58,410 nucleotides of DNA from positions 1 through 58,410 of the forward strand of contig WGMD01000033.1 in NCBI GenBank assembly GCA_016125255.1. The letters are read 5' to 3'. Source of the stretch: Planctomycetota bacterium (GTDB taxonomy: Bacteria > Planctomycetota > Phycisphaerae > Phycisphaerales > Zrk34). Each line of letters opens with the position of its first letter. Positions within the stretch are counted from its first letter, which is position 1. The position numbers and the translations under genes are program-made. Positions 50,139 to 58,410 of this stretch are shown here, piece after piece. A model generated the notes under the pieces. It made no database searches. It saw only the letters and a program-made list of their open reading frames with translations, and was not told where the DNA came from.

Positions 50139-50882
50139 TTACCCCGCCGGCGCCGGGTCCTGCACGGTGGCGGTGCCGTCTTCGCCGATGACGACGACGC
50201 CGAGTTCGGCCAGGGCGAGCAGCGCCGCCTGTTGCTCGGCTTCCTTCTTGTTGGAGCCCCACGCGGCGGGGTAGCGACGGCCGCTGATTTGAGCGCAGAC
50301 CTGGAAGCACTTGCTGTGATCGGGGCCCTTCTCGTCGAGCAGGATGTACGAAGGTAATTCCGACAAGTGCTTCTGGGCATGCTGCTGCAGGACGGACTTG
50401 AAGTTCTGCTGATGCGTCGAGGCGGCGGTTTCGGCGATGATCGGTTGCATGTGCTCTAGGATGAATCGCCGTACCGGTTCGAACCCGCCGTCGAGATAGA
50501 TCGCCGCCACCATCGATTCGTACACCGCCGCCGCCAGACTCGCCGGCAGTTGATCGCGCCCGCACATGCCCTTGCCGAGCTTGAGCAGTTCGGTGAGGCC
50601 GAGTTGGTCGGCGATCATCGCGCAGACTTTGCGGCTGACGACGGCGCTTTTGATCTTCGTCAGTTCGCCTTCGAGGTATTCGGGGTAGTTGTGGAACAGG
50701 TACTCGCAGGTGACGGCGCCGAGAATGGCGTCGCCGAAGAACTCCATGCGTTCGTTGGATTGCACGCGATGCTCGGCGACGGACGCGTGCGTCAGCGCCT
50801 CGCTGAGAATGGCGGGATTGGCGAAGGTGTGACCGACAATTTCTTCGGCCCGCCGCTGAATGTCCGGATCGAGATCGTGCAT
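50139..50882 (-). CDS. rnc: Ribonuclease III
   Basis: 247 aa from ATG 50882; the frame extends to 50948, but 22 extra residues are atypical. It cleaves double-stranded RNA in rRNA and mRNA processing. Signature NERMEFFGDAIL carries the catalytic acid pair (usually NERLEFLGDAVL), with YESMVAAIYLDGG providing the second set. A dsRNA-binding domain follows from about 165 (FKSVLQQHAQKHL ... GSNKKEAEQQAALLALAELG). Divergent from the S55-type gene with about 147 bp between them. Confidence 0.93.
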   Translation of the reverse strand: MHDLDPDIQRRAEEIVGHTFANPAILSEALTHASVAEHRVQSNERMEFFGDAILGAVTCEYLFHNYPEYLEGELTKIKSAVVSRKVCAMIADQLGLTELLKLGKGMCGRDQLPASLAAAVYESMVAAIYLDGGFEPVRRFILEHMQPIIAETAASTHQQNFKSVLQQHAQKHLSELPSYILLDEKGPDHSKCFQVCAQISGRRYPAAWGSNKKEAEQQAALLALAELGVVVIGEDGTATVQDPAPAG

Positions 50883-51029
50883 CCAAACCTCAGTGTGCAC
50901 GCATCCACTTCCGCAGGGACGTTGAACAGACTGCGGAGGTGGGTGCATGGACCACCTACTGAACCTTTGCGCAAATTACTGTCAGCACGCTGCCTTGTCA
51001 ATGATCGGCTTCGCCGCTACGCTTGGCTT

Positions 51030-52985
51030 ATGCATACGCGGCAAGCTTACCGATCGGGTCTGTTGTGTGCGGCTTTATGTTTGTGGCTCGGCGCCTGCAC
51101 CGCGCTTCACGCCGCGCCTCCGCCGGGATTCGATCCCAAACGTCACATCAGCGTCGACGAAGTCGCGCCCGGCATGAAGGGCTACGGCATGACGGTGTTT
51201 CACGGCGTGACGCCCGAGCCCTTCGCCGTCGAAGTCGTGTCCGTCGAGCGCGGGTTCATCGCCGGCAAGAGCGTCGTGTGGATCCGCTGCCCGGATGACC
51301 GCATGCAGCTTACCGGTCCGGTGCAGGGCATGAGCGGCTCCCCGATTTACCTCTGGTCCGATGACAAGCCCGATCACAAACTCGGCGAAGGCGGGCGGAT
51401 GCTCGGGGCGTTCGCCTTCGGACATCGGCTCGGCAAGGACTGCTACGTCGGCGTGCAGCCGATCGAGCAGATGCTCGAAGCGGCGGCGCGCACGAAGGCC
51501 AAGCCGCAGGAGCAGGCCTCCGCCGGGCAGGAAGCGCGCAATGCGAATCTGGCGGCGGCGTATTCGGTGGCGCGTTCGCTGAATCTTTCGCCGCAGCAGA
51601 CGTGGCGCATGGACGCCATCAGCAAGCTCGTCGGCTATCAGCCCCCCGCCGCCGACGCCACCCCGGCGCCCGCGGCGAATCTTCAGCACATGATGCTCCC
51701 CGTCGAGGTGTCCACACCGCAAATGGCGAGCATGCTCAACCCTTTCTTCAATCAGATTGGCCTCGCCGCCGAGCCGACGGCGGGGATTCCCACCTCCGCC
51801 CTGCCGCCCAAGTGGATCGATGTCGACAAGGTCAAGCTCGCGCCCGGTTCCGTGTTCGCCATCCCGCTCGTGTCCGGCCCGACTGACATGGCGGCGATCG
51901 GCACCACGACCGAAGTTCTCCCCGACGGGACCGCGCTGGCGTTCGGACACCAGATGTTCGCGGAGGGCGACACCGATGTGCCGATGGCCACTGGTTTCGT
52001 GCATTACATCCAGCCCAATCTCAGCGCCAGCTTCAAGCTCGGCGGATCGATCAAGACCGTCGGCGCCGTCCTGCGCGACGAGACGGTCGCCGTCGTCGGC
52101 AAGCCGGGGGCGGCGTATCCCGTGGCGCCGATGACGGTGCATGTGCGACATCCCGCGCACCCGGAGCTTGATCGCGATTTTGACTACACCGTCGTGCATC
52201 ACAGCCGGCTCTTCCCCTCGCTCGTCGCCGCCGCCGCCGGGTCCGCGCTGGAGACCGACACGACGATCCCCATGCTTAACACGCTCGACGTCGTCGCCAA
52301 TATCGCTTACCGCGACGGCCAGAAGCTCGACCTGCACCAGGTCATCCCCGGCGCCAACGCCGGCGCGCTGGCGACCGCCTTCGTCCCACCCATCGCATCG
52401 ACCATCGAAAATGAATTCGGCACGATGCGCGTCGATCACATCGATGCGACCGTGACGATTCGCCCCTCCGTCGAAGCCGCGTCGATCCTCAGCGCGACCG
52501 TCGTGCAGTCCACGGTCAAGCCCGGCGAAACGCTCACCGTCAACATTCGTCTGCTGCCCTACCGTGGAACCGAAATGCTCAAGCAGGTTCGGATCAAGGT
52601 TCCCGAGGACACCGCCGACGGGCAGTACAATCTGACGATCGGCGGATCACAGACCTATCAGCAGGTCCGCGCCACGCTCCGCCCGCACCTGATGCGCGCC
52701 GACAATCAGGCGGAACTGATGCAGGCCATGCAGCAGCTTCTGAACATCCGCGACGATGCGCTCTACGTCGTGCTGCGATTGAATGATACGAACAATGTGG
52801 CGATCGGCCGCAGCGAGCTGCCGAGTCTGCCCAGTTCGCGGTTGGCGCTGATGGCGGTGCCGACCTCGACGGTCACCACGCCGTTCGTCCCGTCCGTGGA
52901 CGTGATCGAGCCGACGCCGTTCGTCATCCTCAATCAGATCAGTCTGCCCGTTTCGGTGCAGGAAGACCCGACCGCCAAGCCCTGA
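51030..52985 (+). CDS. SpoIVB-like (S55 family) peptidase-domain lipoprotein
   Basis: 651 aa from ATG 51030; the long frame from 50550 is antisense to rnc. Signal II with lipobox LGAC. The N-terminal S55-like domain has ISVDEVAPGMKGYGMTVFHGVTPEPFAVEVV and QGMSGSPIYL, matching the catalytic Ser motif GMSGSP of SpoIVB, followed by AFAFGHRLG. The remaining 450 residues are beta-rich. Planctomycetes do not form spores, so a signalling protease role in the envelope is likely. Followed 30 bp later by a propeller gene, possibly one operon. Confidence 0.8.
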   Translation: MHTRQAYRSGLLCAALCLWLGACTALHAAPPPGFDPKRHISVDEVAPGMKGYGMTVFHGVTPEPFAVEVVSVERGFIAGKSVVWIRCPDDRMQLTGPVQGMSGSPIYLWSDDKPDHKLGEGGRMLGAFAFGHRLGKDCYVGVQPIEQMLEAAARTKAKPQEQASAGQEARNANLAAAYSVARSLNLSPQQTWRMDAISKLVGYQPPAADATPAPAANLQHMMLPVEVSTPQMASMLNPFFNQIGLAAEPTAGIPTSALPPKWIDVDKVKLAPGSVFAIPLVSGPTDMAAIGTTTEVLPDGTALAFGHQMFAEGDTDVPMATGFVHYIQPNLSASFKLGGSIKTVGAVLRDETVAVVGKPGAAYPVAPMTVHVRHPAHPELDRDFDYTVVHHSRLFPSLVAAAAGSALETDTTIPMLNTLDVVANIAYRDGQKLDLHQVIPGANAGALATAFVPPIASTIENEFGTMRVDHIDATVTIRPSVEAASILSATVVQSTVKPGETLTVNIRLLPYRGTEMLKQVRIKVPEDTADGQYNLTIGGSQTYQQVRATLRPHLMRADNQAELMQAMQQLLNIRDDALYVVLRLNDTNNVAIGRSELPSLPSSRLALMAVPTSTVTTPFVPSVDVIEPTPFVILNQISLPVSVQEDPTAKP

Positions 52986-53015
52986 GAGGGTATTTATCCG
53001 TAAAGGAGCCGCCGC

Positions 53016-55442
53016 TTGTTCGCCCGATTCATCCGCACGTTGATCATCGTGTTGTGTCTGAGCCCCGCGGCACTGGCTATTCGGCCCGGCGAATGGAAGC
53101 ACCAGACCGAAGCCGACTTCGCCGCCGCCACGCTCGATCACACCGTCGCCACCAACCTCGGCGAAGTCCAGCTTTCGCTCGACACCAAGGAACTCGCCCA
53201 GCTCGAGGGCGACGATTCGATCGTCTACGACATCGCCCGCCTGCCCGACGGCCGTGTGTTTCTGGCGGTCGGTCCGCACGGCAAGCTCGTCCAGCTCGAC
53301 GGCGAGAAAGTCACGACCGTCGCTGAATATGAAGGCGCGCAGGTATTCAGTCTCGAAGCCACGAAGGCCGGGCTCTGGGTCGGCGTCAGCGGCGCGACCA
53401 GCAAGCTCGAACTCCGTACCGGCGACAAGATGGAGGTCAAGCAGACGATTGAGCTCAAGGATGTGCGATACGTGTGGGACCTGCTCCTGCTCGGTCAGCG
53501 CATGTTCATCGCCACCGGTGCGTCCGGTCAGGTGCTCGCCGTCGATGTCGATAAAAAGGAGCCCAAGCCGATCATCGCGCTCGACTGCGAGCAGGACAAT
53601 GTGCTGTGCCTCGGCTCCGATGGCGCGGGCCGCATCTACGCCGGCACGGACGGCGATGGATTGGTGTATCGCCTCACGCCGATGAACAAGGGCGAGAAGT
53701 ACGATGCATTTGTCATCTACGACGCCCCCGAGCCGGAAATCGGGGCGCTGCTCGTCCTGCCCGACGGCACGGTCTACGCCGGCACCGCCGACGCCGCGCA
53801 GGCCCGCCCCGGTCGCCTCGAAGAAGCCAGCACCGAGCAGAAGGGCCATCCCGAAAAGCTCACCAAGGAGCCGACCGAACCCAAGCTCCCCAATATCCCG
53901 CCCAAGCCCGAGCCCAAGCCCGGCGACAAGCCGCATCCCGCTGAGCCGAACAAGGCCCAGGCCCCCGCCGCGCCAGGGTCTGAAGTAGCCGAGGCCAAGC
54001 CACAGGCCCCCGCCAAGCCAACGCCCGAGCAGTACAACGAGTTGCGTGACGCTGTGGCGGCCCGGCTCGAAGAGGCCCGCAAGTCCGGCCGAATCTCCAT
54101 GCAGGCCGGGTCACGCTCCGGCCCTTCCGGCGCGACCGTCGCCCGCCTGCGCAACGCCGCTGCCGGCGGCGGCTCCACCCGTCGCCCCGGCGCGGCGCCG
54201 ACCAAGGAAGGCAATGCGATCTATCGCATCTCCGCCGACGGCTTTGTGCGCGAAGTCTTCCGCGAATCCGTCATGATCCTTCGCATCGTCAAGGCCGATG
54301 ACACCCTGCTTGTCGCCACCGGCAATGAAGGCCAGCTCTACCGCGTCAGCCCCGATGTCGGTGAAGTCACGATTCTCGCCGACCTCGAACCGCAGCAGGT
54401 CCCCGCGCTCTTCGACCTCGGCAAGGGCGAGTTCCTCGTCGGCACCGCCAACCCCGGCCGCATCATGAAACTCACAGATGCCTACGCCCCCGCCGGCACG
54501 CTCACCTCGATCACCCTCGACGCCAAACAGATCAGCTTGTGGGGCAACCTTCAGGTGATGGCCTCGACCCCCAAGGGCACAAGCGTCGAAATCCAGACCC
54601 GCTCCGGCAACGTCGGCGATCCCGATGCCGGTTCGTGGTCCCCCTGGTCCGACCCGCAGAAGATCGACCCCACCGGCGCCAGCTACTTCAAACTGCTGAG
54701 CCCCAGCGCCCGGTTCCTCCAGTATCGCCTGACGCTCAACTCCGACGGCAAGGCCTCGCCGAGCGTCATCAGCGTGGCGCTGCGCTACCTGATGCCCAAT
54801 CTCCCGCCGACGATCAACTCGATTAAGGCCGAGTACGCCCAGAACAATTCGCGCGGCGGCCCCGAAGGCGCCGAGCCCCAGCCCAAGTCCGTGCTCAAAG
54901 TCGACTGGGAGGCCTCCGACGCCAATGCCGACAAGCTGACTTACACGCTTGAAGCCAAGCCCTTCGCCACCGACGCCCCGTACATCACCATCGCCGACAA
55001 GATCGACGCCAACTCCTTCGATTGGGACACGCGGACGATGCCCGACGGACGTTACACGCTTCGCATCACCGCTTCCGACGCCGCCGACAACATCCCTGAT
55101 CAGGCCCTCTCGTCCAGCCGCCGGTCCGACCCGGTGACGGTCGACAACACCCCGCCGGACGTGGGCGAACTGGCCGTCAAGACCGATGGCAAGACCGCGA
55201 CCGTGTCGCTCAAGGCCTCCGACGCCCTGTCGCCCATCGCCGAGGTCCGCTACGCTCTGGACTCGGAAAAGGACTGGCATCTGGTGCTTCCGGAAGATTT
55301 GATCTACGATTCGACTTTGGAATCGGTGGTGGTTAAAATGGCGGACCTCGCGCCGGGTCGCCACGTGGTGACGGTGCGGGTGGCGGATACGCAGGGCAAC
55401 ACGCGCTACGTGTCGCAAACCTTCGATATCAAAGCCAAGTAA
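53016..55442 (+). CDS. Exported beta-propeller protein with Ig-like C-terminus
   Basis: 808 aa, TTG start with GGAG seven bases upstream and signal peptide (about 1-22). Repeated blades (IVYDIARLPDGRVFLAVGPHGKLVQL; RIYAGTDGDGLVYRL; LLVATGNEGQLYRVSPDVG) suggest a seven-blade propeller. Blades are interrupted by a Pro/Lys/Ala-rich linker at about 275-345. The C-terminus (about 600-800) has fibronectin/Ig-like strands (KVDWEASDANADKLTYTLEA, VRVADTQGNTRYVSQTF). Probably binds a partner at the cell surface; function unknown. Likely co-transcribed with the S55-type gene. Confidence 0.8.
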   Translation: MFARFIRTLIIVLCLSPAALAIRPGEWKHQTEADFAAATLDHTVATNLGEVQLSLDTKELAQLEGDDSIVYDIARLPDGRVFLAVGPHGKLVQLDGEKVTTVAEYEGAQVFSLEATKAGLWVGVSGATSKLELRTGDKMEVKQTIELKDVRYVWDLLLLGQRMFIATGASGQVLAVDVDKKEPKPIIALDCEQDNVLCLGSDGAGRIYAGTDGDGLVYRLTPMNKGEKYDAFVIYDAPEPEIGALLVLPDGTVYAGTADAAQARPGRLEEASTEQKGHPEKLTKEPTEPKLPNIPPKPEPKPGDKPHPAEPNKAQAPAAPGSEVAEAKPQAPAKPTPEQYNELRDAVAARLEEARKSGRISMQAGSRSGPSGATVARLRNAAAGGGSTRRPGAAPTKEGNAIYRISADGFVREVFRESVMILRIVKADDTLLVATGNEGQLYRVSPDVGEVTILADLEPQQVPALFDLGKGEFLVGTANPGRIMKLTDAYAPAGTLTSITLDAKQISLWGNLQVMASTPKGTSVEIQTRSGNVGDPDAGSWSPWSDPQKIDPTGASYFKLLSPSARFLQYRLTLNSDGKASPSVISVALRYLMPNLPPTINSIKAEYAQNNSRGGPEGAEPQPKSVLKVDWEASDANADKLTYTLEAKPFATDAPYITIADKIDANSFDWDTRTMPDGRYTLRITASDAADNIPDQALSSSRRSDPVTVDNTPPDVGELAVKTDGKTATVSLKASDALSPIAEVRYALDSEKDWHLVLPEDLIYDSTLESVVVKMADLAPGRHVVTVRVADTQGNTRYVSQTFDIKAK

Positions 55443-55445
55443 CCC

Positions 55446-55471
55446 GTTTAGCGAGGCCGCTTGCGGCCTGC
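55446..55471. repeat. Dispersed 26-bp repeat, copy B
   Basis: Same 26-mer as 48169-48194 with one mismatch, in the opposite orientation. It lies between the propeller gene and rpmH and can form a short hairpin around TT. Confidence 0.75.
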
Positions 55472-55487
55472 GTCCCCGGAGCCAGCC

Positions 55488-55628
55488 ATGAGCACGCATT
55501 ATCCCAAGAAGATCTCCAATCGTAAGCGGAAACGCCATTTCGGATTCCGCGCCCGCATGAAGACCCGCGGCGGCCGCAAGGTTCTCAACGCCAAGCGCCG
55601 CGTCGGTCGTCATCGTTTGAGCGCCTGA
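55488..55628 (+). CDS. rpmH: Ribosomal protein L34
   Basis: 46 aa, GGAG before ATG 55488. The sequence [20 protein letters not shown] and the closing [19 protein letters not shown] are diagnostic for L34, a basic 50S protein. In most bacteria it is followed by rnpA and yidC near dnaA. Here it stands alone and is followed by its own terminator, with glcE downstream, so the usual neighbours have been separated. Confidence 0.95.
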   Translation: MSTHYPKKISNRKRKRHFGFRARMKTRGGRKVLNAKRRVGRHRLSA

Positions 55629-55653
55629 CCGCCCGAATCATCGATTTCCCCAA

Positions 55654-55690
55654 GGCCGCGCCGCCTCAAGCAGCGCGGCCTTTTCTTTTG
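55654..55690 (+). terminator. rpmH terminator
   Basis: GGCCGCGC (55654-55661) with GCGCGGCC (55673-55680), then TTTTCTTTT. Perfect 8-bp GC stem with a strong T-tract 25 bp after rpmH. Confidence 0.85.
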
Positions 55691-55702
55691 TATGCTCCTC
55701 GC

Positions 55703-56896
55703 ATGTCCGAACTTGTCGCCATCCAGGGCGTCGCACCCCGACGCGTCGAATCCGCCGGCTCCATCGACGACTACGCCGCCCGCATCGCCGCCGCCGCGCA
55801 GGCCGGTGAATCGCTCGTCGACTACGGCCTCGCCCATCACGACCTCGGTCACCCCCCGCCCGCCGACTTCGTCCACATCGCCCCGCCCGCCGGCGTCCTC
55901 GATCATTACATCCCCGATATGACCGTCCGCGTCGCCGCCGGCACGTCGCTTGCCGACCTGCAGGCCGCGCTCGCTCAGCGAAACCAGTATCTGCCCCTCG
56001 ACGGCGCCGCCGCGCACATGACCCTCGCCGAGATCATCGCGCACAACGTCTACGGCCCCGCCCGCGCTTCGCAGGGCAACATCCGCGATCTCCTCCTCGG
56101 CCTGCATTACGTCAACGCCGCCGGACATCGCATCAAAGTCGGCGGTCGCACCGTCAAAAACGTCGCCGGGTATGACGTGACCCGCTTCATGGTCGGCAAT
56201 CTCAACACGCTCGGCCTCATTGCCGAAGCCACCGTCCGCACCGCCGCGATCCCGCCGCAGATCACCCGCCTGACCATCACCGGCGTCGCCCCCGCTTCCC
56301 TCGCCCCGCTCGTCACCGATCTGCTCCTCTCCGACGCCGCGCCGTATGCGATGCGCCTCACCGTCACCCCGCCGAATAATCCCCTGCTGCACATCACCTA
56401 CGCCGACACGCCGCGCGGATGCAACGTGCGATGCGATGCGCTCAAGAACTGGCTCGTCGCTCAGCGATGGTCCATCGCGGACACGTCCCGCCATGACGAC
56501 GATTTCCCCGCCGACCTGAAGCGCCAATTCGCCGATGCCGACGCGATGTTGAAACACCCCGCGCGCGTCAAGTTGATCGTCCCGCCCGCGTCGACCGGCA
56601 AGATCCTTGAAGCAATTGCGATGATGCAACCGCGTCCGACATCGCTCACCGCCCTGCCGACGCACGGCGTCATTCACCTCGCCGCCGACTGGTCCGCAGA
56701 CGACGCCGCGGCGTTCGACAAATCGGCGCTGAAACTGATTGCGCCGGTGCATGGCATGCGCCTCTGGCTCCGCCGCCCCGACGGAGCCGTCGCGATTCGC
56801 CCCTTCGCGCCCCCGCAGTCCGACTGGCCTTTAATGCATCAGCTCAAATACGCGATGGACCCCGACAACTGTTTCAACCCCGGGCGATTTCCATGA
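55703..56896 (+). CDS. glcE: Glycolate oxidase FAD-binding subunit
   Basis: 397 aa from ATG 55703; the frame is open to a TTG at 55688. FAD_binding_4-type subunit: MTVRVAAGTSLADLQAALAQRNQYLPLDGAA, the LAEIIAHNVYGPARASQGNIRDLLLG segment, RTVKNVAGYDVTRFMVGNLNTLGLIAEATV. It partners GlcF and GlcD in oxidation of glycolate to glyoxylate. The catalytic glcD gene is not in the window. Overlaps glcF by ATGA, so they form an operon. Confidence 0.9.
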   Translation: MSELVAIQGVAPRRVESAGSIDDYAARIAAAAQAGESLVDYGLAHHDLGHPPPADFVHIAPPAGVLDHYIPDMTVRVAAGTSLADLQAALAQRNQYLPLDGAAAHMTLAEIIAHNVYGPARASQGNIRDLLLGLHYVNAAGHRIKVGGRTVKNVAGYDVTRFMVGNLNTLGLIAEATVRTAAIPPQITRLTITGVAPASLAPLVTDLLLSDAAPYAMRLTVTPPNNPLLHITYADTPRGCNVRCDALKNWLVAQRWSIADTSRHDDDFPADLKRQFADADAMLKHPARVKLIVPPASTGKILEAIAMMQPRPTSLTALPTHGVIHLAADWSADDAAAFDKSALKLIAPVHGMRLWLRRPDGAVAIRPFAPPQSDWPLMHQLKYAMDPDNCFNPGRFP

Positions 56897-58173
56897 GTGA
56901 AACCTCGACGACATCCCCCGCGCTTTCGCTTGACGAGCGCACGCTCAAACAGGCCCACGCCTGCGTGCACTGCGGCTTGTGTCTGCCCGCCTGCCCGACC
57001 TACACGCAGGACGGCGACGAAAACGATTCGCCCCGCGGGCGCATCCACATCATGAACGCCCTGCACGAAGGCCGCATCGAGCCGACCACCGCCGTCGTGC
57101 GCCATCTCGATCTTTGCCTGGACTGCCGCGCCTGTGAAACCGCCTGTCCCTCCGGCGTCGTGTATCACGAAATCATCGAGGAAACACGGGCGAAATTGAA
57201 GTCCCCCATCCCGCCGTCCTTCAGCGACCGCATCGTCAATTACCTGTGCCTGCACGTCATGCCCTACCCCCGCAAACTCCGCTGGGCGCTCCTCCCGGCG
57301 CGCCTCCTTCAGAAAGTCCGGCTCTACGGACTCGTGTCAAAACTCGGCGGAAACAAACTCGCGAAGATGCAGCAGATGTTGCCCGACACCGGCCCGCTCT
57401 GGCCGAAGGAACTGGCGGCGCATCATCCGGCGAATGGCGCGCCGCGCATGAAAGTCGGTTTCCTCGCCGGGTGCGTCGGGTCGGTGATGTATGGTCACGT
57501 CAATCGCATGGCCGTCGAACTGCTCGCACATCTGGGATGTGAAGTGGTCGTGCCCCCTTCGCAAAACTGCTGCGGCGCGATTCATCATCACGGCGGGCAT
57601 CCCGACGTCGCCGCCGATTTCGCCAAGCGTAACATCGAAGCGTTCGAAGGATGCGACCGAATCGTCAACGCCATCGCCGGTTGCGGCGCGATGCTCAAGG
57701 ACTACGGTCATCTGCTGCGCGACGACGCTGCATGGGCCGACCGGGCCGCCGACTTCGTGAAGCGCACGCGCGACATCAGCCAGTTGCTTGCCGAGCTGGA
57801 CCCGCCGGCCCCGACGCACCGCGTAAGCATGACAGCCGTGTATCACGATGCCTGTCACCTGGCCCATGCCCAGAAGATCACCGCCGAGCCGCGCCGTCTG
57901 CTTGCAAAGGTCGAGGGTTTGCGACTGATCCCGCTCGCCGAGTCGGACATGTGCTGCGGTGCCGCCGGGACCTACAACCTTCAGCAGCCGGCGATGGCGA
58001 CCGATCTGGGATCCCGGAAGATTCGTCACATCCGCACCACCGGCGCAGGCATCTGCATCACCGGCAACGTCGGCTGCGCCATGCAGATTCAGTCACAGGC
58101 CCGCTCCGAAGGCCTCGCCCTGACCGTCCTTCACCCCGTCGAAGTCCTGCACCGGGCGTACCTCGGCTCGTGA
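56893..58173 (+). CDS. glcF: Glycolate oxidase iron-sulfur subunit
   Basis: 426 aa. Two 4Fe-4S motifs: CVHCGLCLPACPTY near 20-35 and CLDCRACETACPSG near 75-90. Two CCG-domain copies: CCGAIHHHGGH near 225 and HDACHLAHAQ with DMCCGAAGTYNL near 320-360. Accepts electrons from the flavin subunits and passes them to the quinone pool. Length matches E. coli GlcF. Last gene of the glc operon in the window. Confidence 0.93.
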   Translation: MSETSTTSPALSLDERTLKQAHACVHCGLCLPACPTYTQDGDENDSPRGRIHIMNALHEGRIEPTTAVVRHLDLCLDCRACETACPSGVVYHEIIEETRAKLKSPIPPSFSDRIVNYLCLHVMPYPRKLRWALLPARLLQKVRLYGLVSKLGGNKLAKMQQMLPDTGPLWPKELAAHHPANGAPRMKVGFLAGCVGSVMYGHVNRMAVELLAHLGCEVVVPPSQNCCGAIHHHGGHPDVAADFAKRNIEAFEGCDRIVNAIAGCGAMLKDYGHLLRDDAAWADRAADFVKRTRDISQLLAELDPPAPTHRVSMTAVYHDACHLAHAQKITAEPRRLLAKVEGLRLIPLAESDMCCGAAGTYNLQQPAMATDLGSRKIRHIRTTGAGICITGNVGCAMQIQSQARSEGLALTVLHPVEVLHRAYLGS

Positions 58174-58277
58174 CCACATTGGCTCCCGGCACGCCATTCT
58201 GGTGTGCCACATTGGTCACTCCCTCGGTCCATCTCTCTTCGCACCCCCGCTGGCGCTCTTGAAACAGCAATTCTCGT

Positions 58278-58293
58278 TTGGCACGCATCTTGC
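58278..58293 (+). promoter_or_regulatory. Sigma-54 promoter consensus
   Basis: TTGGCACG-CATC-TTGC matches TGGCACG-N4-TTGC, with the -24 GG (58280-58281) and -12 GC (58292-58293) at the required ten-base spacing. Transcription would start near 58304. It lies about 105 bp after glcF in DNA without a gene. Confidence 0.75.
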
Positions 58294-58303
58294 TTTACCT
58301 ATT

Positions 58304-58379
58304 TCCATCGTTCTGCGCCTTTTTTTCTCTCCTCCGCCCGTGACACAGTCCTGCAACGGGAACTGACACGGGCTTTTTT
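58304..58379 (+). ncRNA. Candidate small RNA or attenuated leader
   Basis: From the predicted sigma-54 start to the T-run at 58374-58379 is about 75 nt. The 5' part is CU-rich (CTCTCCTCC, complementary to Shine-Dalgarno sequences). The 3' part is a hairpin GCCCGTG (58336-58342) with CACGGGC (58367-58373), with inner CAGT/ACTG pairs, then TTTTTT. It could be a free sRNA or a leader terminator for a gene past the window edge. Predicted only. Confidence 0.45.
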
Positions 58380-58410
58380 ACGCGCCCAACTCGAAAGCGC
58401 AGGGATCGCC

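Noticed and set aside
50550-51029. Upstream extension of the S55-type gene
   Set aside because: Runs antisense through rnc. The signal peptide and lipobox begin at 51030.
1-58410. CRISPR arrays or tRNA genes
   Set aside because: No regularly spaced direct repeats with spacers were seen, and no cloverleaf other than the tmRNA tRNA-like domain.

Overview
The window looks like chromosome of a Planctomycetota bacterium, probably class Phycisphaerae. The evidence is formylglycine sulfatases, paired DUF1501 and DUF1549/DUF1553 (PSCyt/PSD1) proteins, ECF sigma factors of the Rhodopirellula/Verrucomicrobium type with FecR-like partners, LamG proteins ending in PEP-CTERM-like signals, DUF1559-type pseudopilins, a DUF1080 protein and high GC content. 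No similarity search was possible, so family calls rest on motifs and recalled family features.

Layout. (1) 1-277: tandem 152-bp repeat unit. (2) 278-21876: glycan-degradation locus. Two ECF sigma factor cassettes diverge from about 13.5-13.8 kb. Each runs sigma factor, FecR-type membrane protein, LamG/PEP-CTERM protein, pseudopilin. The minus arm continues into DUF1553, DUF1501 and three sulfatases; the plus arm into a DUF1080 protein and a Gfo/Idh oxidoreductase, met by a convergent fourth sulfatase. (3) 22038-36106: a 14-kb integrative element in the 3' end of the tmRNA gene (ssrA), bounded by 31-bp direct repeats. It carries two small HTH proteins, a PrimPol-helicase-like replication protein, an iteron-like cluster, a run of start/stop-overlapping small genes, a phage tape measure protein with one partner but no recognisable capsid, portal or terminase, a HEPN/Ada-zinc fusion (candidate defence gene), an XRE regulator and a tyrosine integrase. 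(4) 36078-58410: tmRNA then a housekeeping region: ispD, a sarcosine-oxidase-like gene, pheT, purN, gluQ, a DUF192 gene, a SpoIIE-type phosphatase, ribE, dtd, a WYL regulator, a GH67-like protein, rnc, a SpoIVB-like (S55) lipoprotein, a beta-propeller protein, rpmH (L34), glcE and glcF, ending with a close match to a sigma-54 promoter and a terminator hairpin.

The most notable point is the integrase. Its reading frame crosses the attachment site. In the integrated state the last 40 residues are read antisense from the host tmRNA gene. In the excised circle the frame would continue into the element's left end (22039-22248) and give a different, longer C-terminus. Also worth attention are the iteron cluster at 26345-26628, the tape-measure module without head genes, and the HEPN/Ada-zinc fusion at 33686-34522.
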